Below, in pieces: positions 6,044 to 15,035 of a stretch of DNA of 64,000 nt (positions within the stretch are counted from its first letter, which is position 1; every line of letters begins with the position of its first letter). Under the pieces are notes generated by a model that was not told where the DNA came from, did not search any database, and worked only from the letters and a program-made list of their open reading frames with translations. The translations under genes and the position numbers were made by a program. This DNA comes from Robiginitomaculum sp. (lineage in GTDB: Bacteria > Pseudomonadota > Alphaproteobacteria > Caulobacterales > Maricaulaceae): contig JAUZSF010000001.1 of the NCBI GenBank assembly GCA_030949705.1, positions 1-64,000 on the forward strand. The letters run 5' to 3'.

Positions 6044-8323
6044 TTAAGCCTCCAGCGTTTCTTTGAGCGCGCGCATGACACGGGCCTGACCCGGGAAATA
6101 TTCCCATTCATGGGCGTGCGGGTAAGGGGTATCCCAGCCGGTGACGCGCTTGATCGGTGCTTCCAGGGCGTAAAAGCACTCTTCCTGGATTTGTGCCATC
6201 AGTTCGGCCCCAAAGCCCGAGGTGCGCGGGGCTTCGTGTAGAACCACACAGCGCCCGGTCTTGTTCACCGATTTGGCAATGGTTTCCATGTCATAGGGGA
6301 TCAGCGTGCGCAGGTCGATCACCTCGGCATCAATGCCCGCAAGGCGCGCCGATTCGAGGGCCACATGCACCATGGTGCCATAGGCCACCACGGTCAGCGC
6401 GCTCCCTTCGCGCACTACATCGGCCTTGCCCAAAGGCACGGTATAATGACCGGTGGGTACGGCGCCTTTTTCGTGGGCCGACCAGCTTAAGGCCGGTTTG
6501 TGTGGGTCGCCGTCAAAGGGGCCGTTATACAGCCGCTTTGGCTCAAAAATCAGGACCGGATCATCGCTTTCACTGGCCGCGATCAACATGCCCTTGGCGT
6601 CATAAGGGTTGGACGGCATGGTGATGACCAGGCCCGGAATATGGGTGAAAAACGCCTCTGGCGACATGGAATGGGTCTGGCCACCATAAATGCCGCCGCC
6701 GCACGGTGTGCGCAGCACCAAAGGTGCACTGAACGCGCCGGCGGTGCGATAACGCAGGCGCGTTAACTCGGATACGATCTGGTCAAACCCTGGGAAAATA
6801 TAGTCGGCAAACTGAATTTCTGCAATCGGGCGCATCCCATTGGCGGCCATGCCAATGGCCATGGCGACAATGGCCGCTTCGTTAATCGGCGTATCGAACA
6901 CTCTGGTTTTGCCGTATTTTTCCTGCAGGCCCTGGGTGCAGCCAAATACTCCGCCAAAATAGCCGGCATCTTCGCCAAAGGCGCAAACGCGCTCGTCGCG
7001 TTCCAGCAAAACATCGTGGGCCGAATTGATCGCCTGGATCATGGTCATGCGTGCCGTTTTGCTCATGATCAAACCCCCCAGGTCCTGACGTTGGCGGCGT
7101 AGGTGCCAGGGCTGTTCCACAAACACATCCTCGAACATGGTGGGCACGGGAGAGAGCGGCCCATCACGCAAGGTGCCATAGCTTTCGGCGGTTTTATAAG
7201 AGGCCAGCACTTCTTTGCTGAGAGCATCGGTTAAGGCCTCATGGCGGGCCTCGTCCCATTCCCCAAGCGCGATGAGATGGTTTTTCAGGCGTTCCACCGG
7301 ATCGCCCAGGGGCCAGGCCGCGGCTTCTTCCTTGGGGCGATACCGCGAAGGATCATCCGAAGTGGAGTGGGCATCAGCGCGATAGGTGACATGCTCGATC
7401 AGGGTGGGGCCGTGCCCGGCGCGGGCGCGATCGGCGGCCCATTGCGTTACCGCATAGACAGCCAGAAAGTCATTGCCGTCCACGCGTAATGTGGCCAGGC
7501 CATAGCCAATGCCCTTGGCCGCAAAGGTGGCGTTCAACCCGCCGGCAATGCCGGCAAAGGACGAGATGGCCCATTGATTGTTGACCACGTTCAAGATCAC
7601 CGGCGCCTGATAGGTGCTGGCCAGGGTGCAGGCGCCATGAAAATCGCCTTCCGCCGTGGTGCCATCCCCCACCCACGAGGCGGTTACCGTATCCTCGCCG
7701 CGTGCCGCACTGGCCATGGCCCAGCCCACAGCCTGGGGAAACTGGGTGCCCAGATTGCCGGAAATGGAGAAGAAATTACCTTCCTTCCAGGTGTAATGGA
7801 TCGGTAATTGCCGCCCTTTCAGATTGTCTTTGGCGTTTGACAGGCAATGGGTCATCATTGCCACCATGTCCCGATCCCGGGCAAAAAGAAGCCCCTGTTG
7901 GCGATAGGATGGGAATAACATGTCCTCAAACCGAAGGGCCATGCCAGCGGCACAGGCCACGGCCTCTTCGCCGCGGGCCTTCATATAAAAGGAAATTTTG
8001 CCCTGGCGTTGCAGCTTTAACATGCGGTCATCATAGAGCCGCGTTTTCAGCATCACATGCAAGCCCTGGCGCAGGGTTTTGGGCGATAATGCAGGATCCC
8101 ATTGCCCTTGCGCCTGATGCTCGCTATTCAATACGCCTATGAGGGCATTTGCCAGCATATGAGTGTCTTTGGCCGGGCAATCCGGATCAGGCCGTGTAAC
8201 GGGAATACCCCGTGCCAGCCCCAAGCTCGAAAAGTCCGGTTTTTCGCCGGGGCGGGCCGAGGGCTCGGGAACGGTAAATCCGGCTCTGTTGCGTGATGGC
8301 GCATGGGTCATAGGGTCACTCAT
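6044..8323 (-). CDS. bkdA: Branched-chain 2-oxoacid dehydrogenase E1, alpha and beta subunits in one frame
   Basis: The thiamine-diphosphate-dependent decarboxylase of the bkd complex. Residues 1 to about 415 match E1alpha, with the ThDP motif starting GDGTTAEGDFHGA and ending near NNQWAIS. Residues from about 420 match E1beta (MSKTARMTMIQAINSAHDVLL..., GEDAGYFGGVFG). E1alpha and E1beta are separate genes in the Pseudomonas bkd operon. Here they are joined by QDLGGLI across a C6 run at 7074-7079. With five C, alpha would end LGV-stop and beta would start at ATG 7066 two bases later. The fusion is thus probably a one-base artefact, and two subunits (6044-7066 and about 7067-8323) are likely real. 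Divergent Lrp gene upstream. Confidence 0.9.
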   Translation of the reverse strand: MSDPMTHAPSRNRAGFTVPEPSARPGEKPDFSSLGLARGIPVTRPDPDCPAKDTHMLANALIGVLNSEHQAQGQWDPALSPKTLRQGLHVMLKTRLYDDRMLKLQRQGKISFYMKARGEEAVACAAGMALRFEDMLFPSYRQQGLLFARDRDMVAMMTHCLSNAKDNLKGRQLPIHYTWKEGNFFSISGNLGTQFPQAVGWAMASAARGEDTVTASWVGDGTTAEGDFHGACTLASTYQAPVILNVVNNQWAISSFAGIAGGLNATFAAKGIGYGLATLRVDGNDFLAVYAVTQWAADRARAGHGPTLIEHVTYRADAHSTSDDPSRYRPKEEAAAWPLGDPVERLKNHLIALGEWDEARHEALTDALSKEVLASYKTAESYGTLRDGPLSPVPTMFEDVFVEQPWHLRRQRQDLGGLIMSKTARMTMIQAINSAHDVLLERDERVCAFGEDAGYFGGVFGCTQGLQEKYGKTRVFDTPINEAAIVAMAIGMAANGMRPIAEIQFADYIFPGFDQIVSELTRLRYRTAGAFSAPLVLRTPCGGGIYGGQTHSMSPEAFFTHIPGLVITMPSNPYDAKGMLIAASESDDPVLIFEPKRLYNGPFDGDPHKPALSWSAHEKGAVPTGHYTVPLGKADVVREGSALTVVAYGTMVHVALESARLAGIDAEVIDLRTLIPYDMETIAKSVNKTGRCVVLHEAPRTSGFGAELMAQIQEECFYALEAPIKRVTGWDTPYPHAHEWEYFPGQARVMRALKETLEA

Positions 8324-8423
8324 GGGTTTGACCGTGCTTAGGGGCTTTATGCCCCTTTATCGCGGTGCTTGGCAATTTCCACCCTCATTATGGCGAATAT
8401 GATTGCATTTGTCCTCTATAAAG

Positions 8424-8437
8424 TGCATTCATATGCA
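8424..8437. promoter_or_regulatory. Candidate Lrp/BkdR binding palindrome in the bkd/lrp divergent region
   Basis: TGCAT-TCAT-ATGCA in an AT-rich stretch (8395-8455) between the divergent starts of E1 and the Lrp-family gene. A further TTGCATTT lies at 8403-8410, and an AGGGGC/GCCCCT hairpin sits nearer the E1 start. Lrp proteins usually bind loose AT-rich palindromes, so this is only a candidate. Confidence 0.35.
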
Positions 8438-8472
8438 TAAATATTTTTTGAATTTTCCGGTGAGGATTCTCG

Positions 8473-8955
8473 GTGACCAGCGAAATTGATGACATTGATG
8501 CTAAAATACTCAAACTGGTGCAAAGTGATGCCTCCCTGTCGGTGGCCGACATTGCCACCAAGGTCGGGCTTTCTTCTTCGCCGTGCTGGCGGCGGATCAA
8601 GCGGCTGGAAGAAACCGGCATCATTGCCTGTCAGGTAACGATTCTGGACCGCGAACTTCTGGGTTTGAATTTTGAGGTCTATGTGGCGGTGAAACTGGAC
8701 CGGCCGACGCGTTCGAACCTGCGGGCGTTTGAGGCGGCGGTCAAAGAGTTTCCCGAAGTGCTGGGCTGTGCCACAGTCACCGGGGCGGTGGATTATGTTT
8801 TGCGCATCGTCACCACCGACATGCATACCTATGATGATTTTCTGCGCGATCAGATCTTGTCCATGGATCTGGTGCAAACCGCCGTTTCGCGCATTGTGAT
8901 TCGTTCGGTCAAAGATACAACAGACCTGCCATTGCATTTGATCGCGCCGGAATAG
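8473..8955 (+). CDS. bkdR: Lrp/AsnC-family transcriptional regulator, probable BkdR
   Basis: A 160-residue Lrp-family regulator with an N-terminal helix-turn-helix (IDDIDAKILKLVQSDASLSVADIATKVGLSSSPCWRRIKRLEETGII, residues 5-52) and a C-terminal RAM ligand/oligomer domain (about 65-155, with GCATVTGAVDYVLRIVTTDM). It starts with GTG at 8473 after GGTGAGG. It is transcribed away from the bkd operon; in Pseudomonas the bkd operon is controlled by an Lrp-type BkdR that responds to branched-chain amino acids, so the same role is inferred here. No other candidate target is adjacent. Confidence 0.88.
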   Translation: MTSEIDDIDAKILKLVQSDASLSVADIATKVGLSSSPCWRRIKRLEETGIIACQVTILDRELLGLNFEVYVAVKLDRPTRSNLRAFEAAVKEFPEVLGCATVTGAVDYVLRIVTTDMHTYDDFLRDQILSMDLVQTAVSRIVIRSVKDTTDLPLHLIAPE

Positions 8956-8961
8956 GCGCTT

Positions 8962-9903
8962 TTATTTTGTCTGGACCGGCACGTATTTGGACTGGCCGCC
9001 GGTTTCAAAATACTGGCGATCATTCATCAGCGCCGAAACGATATAGTCGTAGACCATTCTGATTCTTGCAGATTTTCGCAAATCTTCATGGGCGACCACC
9101 CATAGATCCTCTGAAAAATCCATTGCCGGCAAAACGCGCTCGACGGCGTCTGGCCTGCTGCCGGCAGGCCAGCTGAAATGGGCAAAAAGCCCGATGCCAT
9201 AGCCGGCCATCAGGGCATGGGCCTGGGTATGAAAAGAGTTGGAACGAAAAACGATGGGGTTGGGGCGTTTGCGTTCATGGTCCAGCTCATCCGGCCAGAA
9301 ATTGGAATTGGGGCCCAGGGTGACCATAACTCCCTTATGCTTTCCCAGATCATCCGGGCTAAGCGGTCTGCCATGTTTCTGTATATAGGCCTGTGCTGCA
9401 TACAGGCCAAACCCCGTGGATAACACTTTGCGGCCAATCAGGCTGTTTTGGTTGCCTGGCCCCATCCAGCGTATGGCAATGTCGGCTTCACGTTGCGCCA
9501 GATTGACCGAACGCTGATCGACAATCACTTCTATGCGGGTTTCCGGATGCTCTTCATGAAAAGGTTGCAAGGCATAGGGCAGCCACAAGTCCCCCAGGCC
9601 TTCGGTCCCGGAAATTCTGACCGTTCCGGCCAGGCTTTGATCCGCCCCGGCCCGGGCGCGGTCTATGGCATCGGCTTCTTCCTGCATGCGCCGGATTCGC
9701 AACAATATCGTATCGCCAAAGGCGGTGGGGACCAGCTGGTTGCCTTCCTTGGTTAGTAGTGGTGCGCCAAAATACTCTTCCAGCGCCCGGATGCGCCGCC
9801 CGGCGGTGGGCTGGCTGACACCCAGCTTGTCGCCGGCAGCTGTCAAACTGCCGGTTTCGGCCACCGCCAACAATATCGGGAAATCAGCCCAGTATTTATT
9901 CAT
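8962..9903 (-). CDS. LysR-family transcriptional regulator
   Basis: A 314-residue LysR regulator. The winged helix-turn-helix occupies residues 5-63 (ADFPILLAVAETGSLTAAGDKLGVSQPTAGRRIRALEEYFGAPLL). The effector domain runs from about 90 and contains VRISGTEGLGDLWLPYALQPF. ATG 9903 (MNKYWADF) is chosen because the HTH begins a few residues later; the frame extends upstream to 9975, but those residues look non-coding. It is convergent with the Lrp gene (7-base gap) and divergent from the exported TPR gene, whose upstream region carries two perfect or near-perfect palindromes. That gene is the natural first target to consider, but the ligand is unknown. Confidence 0.85.
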   Translation of the reverse strand: MNKYWADFPILLAVAETGSLTAAGDKLGVSQPTAGRRIRALEEYFGAPLLTKEGNQLVPTAFGDTILLRIRRMQEEADAIDRARAGADQSLAGTVRISGTEGLGDLWLPYALQPFHEEHPETRIEVIVDQRSVNLAQREADIAIRWMGPGNQNSLIGRKVLSTGFGLYAAQAYIQKHGRPLSPDDLGKHKGVMVTLGPNSNFWPDELDHERKRPNPIVFRSNSFHTQAHALMAGYGIGLFAHFSWPAGSRPDAVERVLPAMDFSEDLWVVAHEDLRKSARIRMVYDYIVSALMNDRQYFETGGQSKYVPVQTK

Positions 9904-10095
9904 GCAAGGACACCGTTCGTGTTTATGTTGGCGCAATATGTCGCCTTCATTCACGATTGAATGCCTAATCTGCATCTATAGTCAATGGAATTTAGCGGTC
10001 AATTGAGAGATGTTACACTTTATTTAATAACGCCTGTTGGCCACCTTTCGCCCATGTATACTGCCAAGATTTTTGGAATGACGGTGAAAAGTATA

Positions 10096-10146
10096 ATTCA
10101 ATATTGAATGACAAATATGCAGAAAGGTGAACAGTGTTCACTTTTC
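10096..10146. promoter_or_regulatory. Two adjacent palindromes upstream of the exported TPR gene
   Basis: A perfect 14-bp palindrome ATTCAATATTGAAT at 10096-10109 is followed, 12 bases on, by a longer dyad at 10122-10146. The core of the dyad is GTGAACA-G-TGTTCAC, with outer arms GAAAG/TTTTC. Their centres are about 31 bp apart (roughly three helical turns). They lie between the divergent LysR and TPR genes and look like operator sites. A TATATA at 10166-10171 could be a -10 box. Confidence 0.5.
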
Positions 10147-10200
10147 AAACGATGATTATGTCCCTATATAGAGGTGGTCATTCAATGAGGAGAACCAGAA

Positions 10201-10685
10201 TGTCTTACCGTAAAGGACTCGCCGTAACGACGGCCATTGCTGTTTTGGGCCTGATCAGCATTCCTGCTGCCCAGGCTGCGGCAGCAGCCCCGGAATTTGC
10301 TGTGCAAAGCGCGGCCAATTCCAACATTCGCGGTGGCTATAACGCCTATACCCGCGGTGATTATAAAATCGCCAAGACTTTCAACGTCAGAGCGACGGCC
10401 AAGGGCATTAAAAAGTCTCGCCGCTCGATTGCATATTCCAATCTATGCGCCACTCTGGGTCAGCTAAATACTCTCGATGAAGCCCTGGATGCCTGTAATT
10501 TGGCCGTGCAAATGGCACCAAATAACTGGCGGGCGTTGAATAACCGTGGTGTGGTGAATTATCTGGCCGGCAATAAAGACGCCGCGCTGGCTGATTTTAC
10601 GGCCGCTGCCGGTTCGCCGGATGCGGCGCTGGCCCAGGCCAATGCCGATCTTTTGTCTGGTACGAAACTGGCGACAAGCGAGTAA
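10201..10685 (+). CDS. Small exported TPR protein
   Basis: A protein of about 160 residues with a signal peptide (MSYRKGLAVTTAIAVLGLISIPAAQAAAAAP, cleavage probably after AQA or a few Ala later), followed by about 130 residues. Two tetratricopeptide-like helix pairs are visible (IAYSNLCATLGQLNTLDEALDACNLAVQMAP and WRALNNRGVVNYLAGNKDAALADFTAAAG). The protein is therefore likely periplasmic and acts as a small scaffold or chaperone; no enzyme motif is seen. ATG 10201 is chosen because GAGGAGA precedes it at 7-8 bases; in-frame starts at 10185 and 10134 are weaker. The gene is monocistronic, closed by a strong terminator at 10760. Confidence 0.75.
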
Positions 10686-10759
10686 GACCTTTTTTGACGG
10701 GCAAGGGCGAGCTTCCCCCGCACGACTTGCACACTTCTCCCCGGAGTACCGTCTTTTAG

Positions 10760-10790
10760 CCCCGTGCCCCCCCGGCACGGGGTCTTTCTT
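10760..10790 (+). terminator. Rho-independent terminator after the TPR gene
   Basis: A 9-bp GC stem (CCCCGTGCC / GGCACGGGG) with a C-rich loop, followed by TCTTTCTT. Confidence 0.8.
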
Positions 10791-11027
10791 ACCGGGGTTC
10801 AATCTCATTCACTTTTCTGAATAAAAACTGCAAGGGCATATGCTACTGCATTGTTTTTTAATGCATGCAAAACTGCACGCGCCGTCGCCCCGATTTTCAT
10901 CAGGGTGACGTTTGTTATTCGTTACTCTTCATTTTTCACTGTGGATGGCAAAAAGAATCACATAACGGGGTTTGCGCGCGCCCGGCAAAGCGTTATGGGG
11001 CATGATCAGACAAAGGGAAGTAAGACC
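10791..11027. other. Leader and promoter region of asd, no gene seen
   Basis: About 240 bases without a convincing reading frame. An AT-rich patch (10808-10865, with TTGTTTTTTAATGCATGC) could hold the asd promoter. The open frame running in from 10851 has no homology-like features before the asd ATG. I see no recognisable riboswitch. Confidence 0.4.
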
Positions 11028-12056
11028 ATGAGTATCAATGCAGCCCTGGTGGGCGCTACCGGCAATATCGGGCGCGAAATTCTGTCCATTCTGGATGAAC
11101 GTCTGTTTGCCATAGACAACATGCATGTGCTGGCCTCGCGGGCCTCCATGGGCCGTGAGGTTTCTTTTGGCGACCGCACCCTGGTTTGCGAAGATCTGGA
11201 ACGGTTCGATTTTTCATCTGTTGATCTGGTATTTATGGCCGCCGGTGGTGATGTGGCCAAAAAATGGGCGCCCAAAATTGCCGCTACGGGCGCTTTGGTG
11301 ATTGATAATTCATCGGCCTTTCGCATGGACAAGGATGTGCCCCTGATTGTGCCCGAGGTAAACCCGGATGCGGTGATGGGCGCGCGGGCCAAAAACATTA
11401 TTGCCAATCCCAATTGCTCGACCATTCAAATGCTGGTGGCCTTAAAACCCATCCATGACGCTGCCAAAATCAAACGCATTGTCGTTTCCACCTATCAGGC
11501 CGTATCGGGGGCTGGCAAAGCCGCCATGGATGAATTGTGGGATCAGACCAAGGGCATTTATGTCACCGACAGCCCAACCTCCGAGGTTTTTCCCAAACAG
11601 ATTGCCTTTAATGTGATCCCGCAGGTGGATGTCTTTATGGAAGATGGCGGCACCCGCGAAGAACATAAAATGATCAACGAAACCCATAAAATGCTGGATG
11701 AGAATATCCGGGTTAGCGCCACTTGTGTACGGGTTGCGGTATTTGTCGGCCATGGTGAGGCGGTCAATGTCGAGCTGGAACGGCCCCTAGGCGCGGCGGC
11801 GGCAAAATCGCTTCTGCGGGAAAGCCCGGGCCTGATGGTGATCGATAAGCACGAGGACGGCGGTTATATCACCCCGGTGGAATGCGCCGGTGAGTTTGCG
11901 GTTTATGTATCGCGTATTCGCGAAGACAAATCCGTGGATCACGGGCTGAGCCTGTGGGTAACGTCTGATAATTTGCGCAAGGGCGGCGCGCTGAACGCCG
12001 TGCAAATTGCCGAACTGGCGCTTAATCGCGGCCTGCTTTCCAAGGCCGGGGCCTGA
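11028..12056 (+). CDS. asd: Aspartate-semialdehyde dehydrogenase
   Basis: A 342-residue NADP-dependent enzyme that reduces aspartyl-4-phosphate to aspartate semialdehyde, the branch point to lysine/DAP, threonine and methionine. The nucleotide-binding loop is VGATGNIGREIL (residues 8-19). The catalytic Cys is C130 in ANPNCSTIQM, and the catalytic-His region is near GHGEAVNVEL. Length is normal for the alphaproteobacterial type. ATG 11028 follows GGGAAG; the frame extends to 10851, but this start matches the family. The rarD ATG overlaps its stop (TGATG), so the two are co-transcribed. dapE, a later step of the same pathway, lies 1 kb away on the other strand. Confidence 0.95.
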   Translation: MSINAALVGATGNIGREILSILDERLFAIDNMHVLASRASMGREVSFGDRTLVCEDLERFDFSSVDLVFMAAGGDVAKKWAPKIAATGALVIDNSSAFRMDKDVPLIVPEVNPDAVMGARAKNIIANPNCSTIQMLVALKPIHDAAKIKRIVVSTYQAVSGAGKAAMDELWDQTKGIYVTDSPTSEVFPKQIAFNVIPQVDVFMEDGGTREEHKMINETHKMLDENIRVSATCVRVAVFVGHGEAVNVELERPLGAAAAKSLLRESPGLMVIDKHEDGGYITPVECAGEFAVYVSRIREDKSVDHGLSLWVTSDNLRKGGALNAVQIAELALNRGLLSKAGA

Positions 12057-12934
12057 TGGCTGGCGACGAGCGTCGCGGCACGCTAGCGGCCTTTGGGGCG
12101 TTTCTGTTCTGGGGCGCGATGCCGCTGTATTTCTGGGCCTTTCCCGATGGGGTTGGCGCCTTTGAAATTACCCTGCACCGCATTTTCTGGACCTTTATCA
12201 TGTTGCTGGGGGTGCTTGGGTTTAGCGGGGCGCTGGGCCCGGCCTTGTCGCTGTTTCGCAAGCCAAAGGTCATCGGCACCCTCTTTGCCAGCACGGTGCT
12301 GATCTCGATCAACTGGATGGTCTATGCCTGGGCGGCGATGAATGGCCATCTGGCCGAGGCTTCGCTGGGCTACTTCATCAATCCGCTGGTCAATGTGGCC
12401 TTTGGCGTGGTGTTGTTGCGCGAACGGCTAAACACCTGGCGCTGGATGGCCGTGGGGCTGGCGGCCCTGGGGGTGCTGAACCAGGTAATTGTGGTTGGTA
12501 AAACCCCGTGGATTGCGCTCACACTGGCATTTTCCTTTGGTGGTTATGGGCTGTTACGCAAAACCGTGGCGGCGGAGGCAAAGGAAGGTCTGTTCATCGA
12601 AACCCTGATCATTTCGCCACTGATTTTGGGGGCCATTATCTGGATGGAAAATCAGGGCACGGGTCATTTGCTGCACGGCTCGCCGGGCACGGTATTTTTA
12701 TTGCTGGCGGCGGGCCTGACCATAACCATACCGCTGACCATGTTTAACTTTGCGGCGCGGCGTATCCCGCTTTCTACCTTGGGCCTGATCCAGTATATCG
12801 CTCCCAGCTCGACCTTTATCATGGCCATTGTCGTGGGTGAAAAACTCACCCTGGGCGGCTTGTTGACGTTCGTGCTGATCTGGATGGGACTGGCGCTTTA
12901 TTCGCTGGACCTGTGGCGCAAGCGAGGGTCTTAG
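12056..12934 (+). CDS. rarD: EamA-family inner-membrane permease, RarD type
   Basis: A 292-residue membrane protein with about ten hydrophobic helices in two EamA repeats. It opens RRGTLAAFGAFLFWGAMPLYFWAF and contains SINWMVYAWAAMNGHLAEASLGYFINPLVNV, which is diagnostic for the RarD branch. RarD proteins are drug/metabolite transporter superfamily members of unsettled substrate. Start ATG overlaps the asd stop by one base. It ends about 100 bases from the convergent dapE stop, with a hairpin at 12962-12982 between them. Confidence 0.88.
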   Translation: MAGDERRGTLAAFGAFLFWGAMPLYFWAFPDGVGAFEITLHRIFWTFIMLLGVLGFSGALGPALSLFRKPKVIGTLFASTVLISINWMVYAWAAMNGHLAEASLGYFINPLVNVAFGVVLLRERLNTWRWMAVGLAALGVLNQVIVVGKTPWIALTLAFSFGGYGLLRKTVAAEAKEGLFIETLIISPLILGAIIWMENQGTGHLLHGSPGTVFLLLAAGLTITIPLTMFNFAARRIPLSTLGLIQYIAPSSTFIMAIVVGEKLTLGGLLTFVLIWMGLALYSLDLWRKRGS

Positions 12935-12961
12935 CCCGTAAAGGCAAAGTGCTCGCATGGC

Positions 12962-12982
12962 CCCTCCGGTCAAGCCGGAGGG
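12962..12982. terminator. Hairpin between convergent rarD and dapE
   Basis: An 8-bp stem CCCTCCGG / CCGGAGGG with a TCAAG loop, centrally placed between two convergent genes. No T-tract follows on either strand, so termination is likely but not certain. Confidence 0.45.
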
Positions 12983-13033
12983 CGACGAATGGAGATGCTA
13001 TTCTTGCCTTTTTATGACGTGCGCCGGTTTTGC

Positions 13034-14221
13034 CTACCCATGCACAATCGGGCGCTTGGCCACCTCATATTCCTTGAAATACAGTACCAAAACCCGCTCA
13101 TAAATTTCGCTTAGCTGGTGAATGTCACTGACGGGGACGTGTTCATTGGCCTTGTGCATGCTGGCCCCGGTCAGGCCGAATTCCGCCACCGGCGCATAGT
13201 CCTTGATAAAGCGCGCATCTGATGTACCGCCCCCGGTGGTCAGGGCCGGGTGCCGCCCGGTTACGTCTTCAACCGCCTTTTGTAAAAGGGTGGTAAAGGG
13301 GCCGGGCGGGGTCAGGAAGGCCTCACCCATCACTTTCAGATCCAGTAAGACCGCACAGGTGTGTTCGCGCTCGGCGGCACGGGCTTCTTCCTCTATCCAG
13401 TCGCACAATTGCGCGCCGGTATGGGCGACATTAAAGCGGATATTGAAACGGGCGCTGGCGGCGGCCGGAATGATATTGTGGGCCGGATTATCCACATCAA
13501 TGCTGGTCACTTCCAGATTGGAGGGCTGAAACCCCGGCACGCCATCATCCAGCAGGCGCGCATAAAGCCGGTTGATCATGGTGATCAGCGGCGGGATCGG
13601 GTTTTGCGCCCGTTCCGGATAGGCCACATGGCCTTGCTGGCCTTTGATGGTGATAATACCGTTCAGCGATCCCCGGCGGCCGTTTTTGATCTCATCCCCA
13701 AGGGCCTTGGGGTTGGATGGCTCGCCCACCAGACAATGGGTGATGGTTTCGCCTTCTTCGGCCAGCGCTTTCAGTACTCGTTTGGTGCCGTTAATGCCTT
13801 CGCCTTCTTCATCGCCAGTGATCAGCAGGCTGATCGAACCATAAAGGGGATTGTGTGAAAGGTGACGCTGGGCGGCGGCAATAAAAGCGGCAATGGCCCC
13901 TTTCATGTCAGCAGCCCCGCGACCCCACAGAACCCCATCGCGCACCGTGGCGCCAAAGGGGTCATCGCGCCAGTCATCGGGATTGCCGGTAGGCACCACA
14001 TCAGTGTGGCCAGCAAAACAGAAATTGGGCACACCGGTGCCGATACGGGCATAGAGGTTATCCACTTCGCCAAAGGGATAGCGTTTGACAACAAAGCCCA
14101 GCGCTTCCAATTGGGCTTGCAGAATATCCAGTGCGCCGTCATCCAGGGGGGTGACTGAACGACAACGGATCAGCGCCTGGGCCAGCGCCAGCGGATCAAT
14201 ACTGTCCGCTCCATCGCTCAC
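13034..14221 (-). CDS. dapE: Succinyl-diaminopimelate desuccinylase
   Basis: A 395-residue M20-family metallohydrolase that removes succinate from N-succinyl-LL-DAP in lysine and peptidoglycan precursor synthesis. Metal ligands and catalytic residues are visible: FAGHTDVVP, GRGAADMKGAIA, ITGDEEGEGINGT (catalytic and metal Glu) and GGTSDARFI towards the C-terminus. Slightly longer than the usual 375-385 residues. It overlaps the stop of the upstream inositol-monophosphatase-family gene by four bases and is thus in the same transcript. Confidence 0.93.
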   Translation of the reverse strand: MSDGADSIDPLALAQALIRCRSVTPLDDGALDILQAQLEALGFVVKRYPFGEVDNLYARIGTGVPNFCFAGHTDVVPTGNPDDWRDDPFGATVRDGVLWGRGAADMKGAIAAFIAAAQRHLSHNPLYGSISLLITGDEEGEGINGTKRVLKALAEEGETITHCLVGEPSNPKALGDEIKNGRRGSLNGIITIKGQQGHVAYPERAQNPIPPLITMINRLYARLLDDGVPGFQPSNLEVTSIDVDNPAHNIIPAAASARFNIRFNVAHTGAQLCDWIEEEARAAEREHTCAVLLDLKVMGEAFLTPPGPFTTLLQKAVEDVTGRHPALTTGGGTSDARFIKDYAPVAEFGLTGASMHKANEHVPVSDIHQLSEIYERVLVLYFKEYEVAKRPIVHG

Positions 14222-15024
14222 GATGCGGCGGTCTCGGCAAGCAGGGCCTTCAAAAACGGCTGGATATTGGGATTGCCCGCTATGATCAGCGCTGGATTGA
14301 TGGCGGCCTTGCTATCGGATTCGCTGTCATCGCCGACAATGGCCCCGGCTTCACGGGCAATCAAAACCCCGGCGGCGACATCCCACAAGGCCAGATCACG
14401 CTCCCAATAGCCGTCATACCGGCCAGCGGCCAGCCAGGCCAGGTCCAGTGCCGCTGAACCAAACCGGCGCACACTGGAAACCTTGGGGGCGATGCGGTGC
14501 AGCTCCTTGAGGAAGCGCGCATGACCGGGTCTGCCCAGATGGGGGATGCCGGTGGCCAATACACAGTCCTGTAATCTGGTGCGGGCGGAAACTTCCAGGC
14601 GGCGTTCGTTCAAAAACGCGCCCTTAAAGCGCTCGGCCCGGAACATTTCGTCGCGAATGGGGTCATAAACTACGCCGGCGACAATCTCGCCCTTGCGTTC
14701 CAGTGCAATGGAAATGGCAAAATGCGGAATGGCGTGCAGAAAATTGGTGGTGCCATCCAGCGGGTCAATGATGAAACGGTGGGACGGGTCGGTACCTTTG
14801 ATCTCGCCGCCTTCTTCCAGCAAAAAGCCGTAGCCCGGTCGGGATTCAGAAAGCAGCCGCACCAGAATTTCTTCGGACTTGCGATCCGCCGCCGAGACAA
14901 AATCCGCGGGGCCTTTTTTGGAAACCTGCAGGTTTTCAACTTCGCCAAAATCGCGGTTCAATTTCCCGGCGGCGCGACGCGCGGCGCCGGTCATGATGTT
15001 TAAGAGGGCAGAGGCCTGTGCCAT
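14218..15024 (-). CDS. suhB: Inositol-monophosphatase-family phosphatase (SuhB-like)
   Basis: A 268-residue Mg2+/Li+-sensitive phosphatase fold. Metal-binding motifs are LLEEGGEI (Glu), IDPLDGTTNF and, near the C-terminus, LALWDVAAGVLIAREAGA. The family hydrolyses inositol monophosphates or related sugar and nucleotide phosphates; SuhB also joins rRNA antitermination complexes in E. coli. Which role applies here is not decidable from sequence. It sits between efp (11-base gap) and dapE (4-base overlap). Confidence 0.88.
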   Translation of the reverse strand: MAQASALLNIMTGAARRAAGKLNRDFGEVENLQVSKKGPADFVSAADRKSEEILVRLLSESRPGYGFLLEEGGEIKGTDPSHRFIIDPLDGTTNFLHAIPHFAISIALERKGEIVAGVVYDPIRDEMFRAERFKGAFLNERRLEVSARTRLQDCVLATGIPHLGRPGHARFLKELHRIAPKVSSVRRFGSAALDLAWLAAGRYDGYWERDLALWDVAAGVLIAREAGAIVGDDSESDSKAAINPALIIAGNPNIQPFLKALLAETAAS

Positions 15025-15035
15025 GATCTTGTCCC

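Noticed and set aside
5045-6241. 398-residue open frame on the plus strand
   Set aside because: It is the antisense shadow of the E2 and E1 genes; composition is His/Gly/Arg-rich, with no domain-like pattern.
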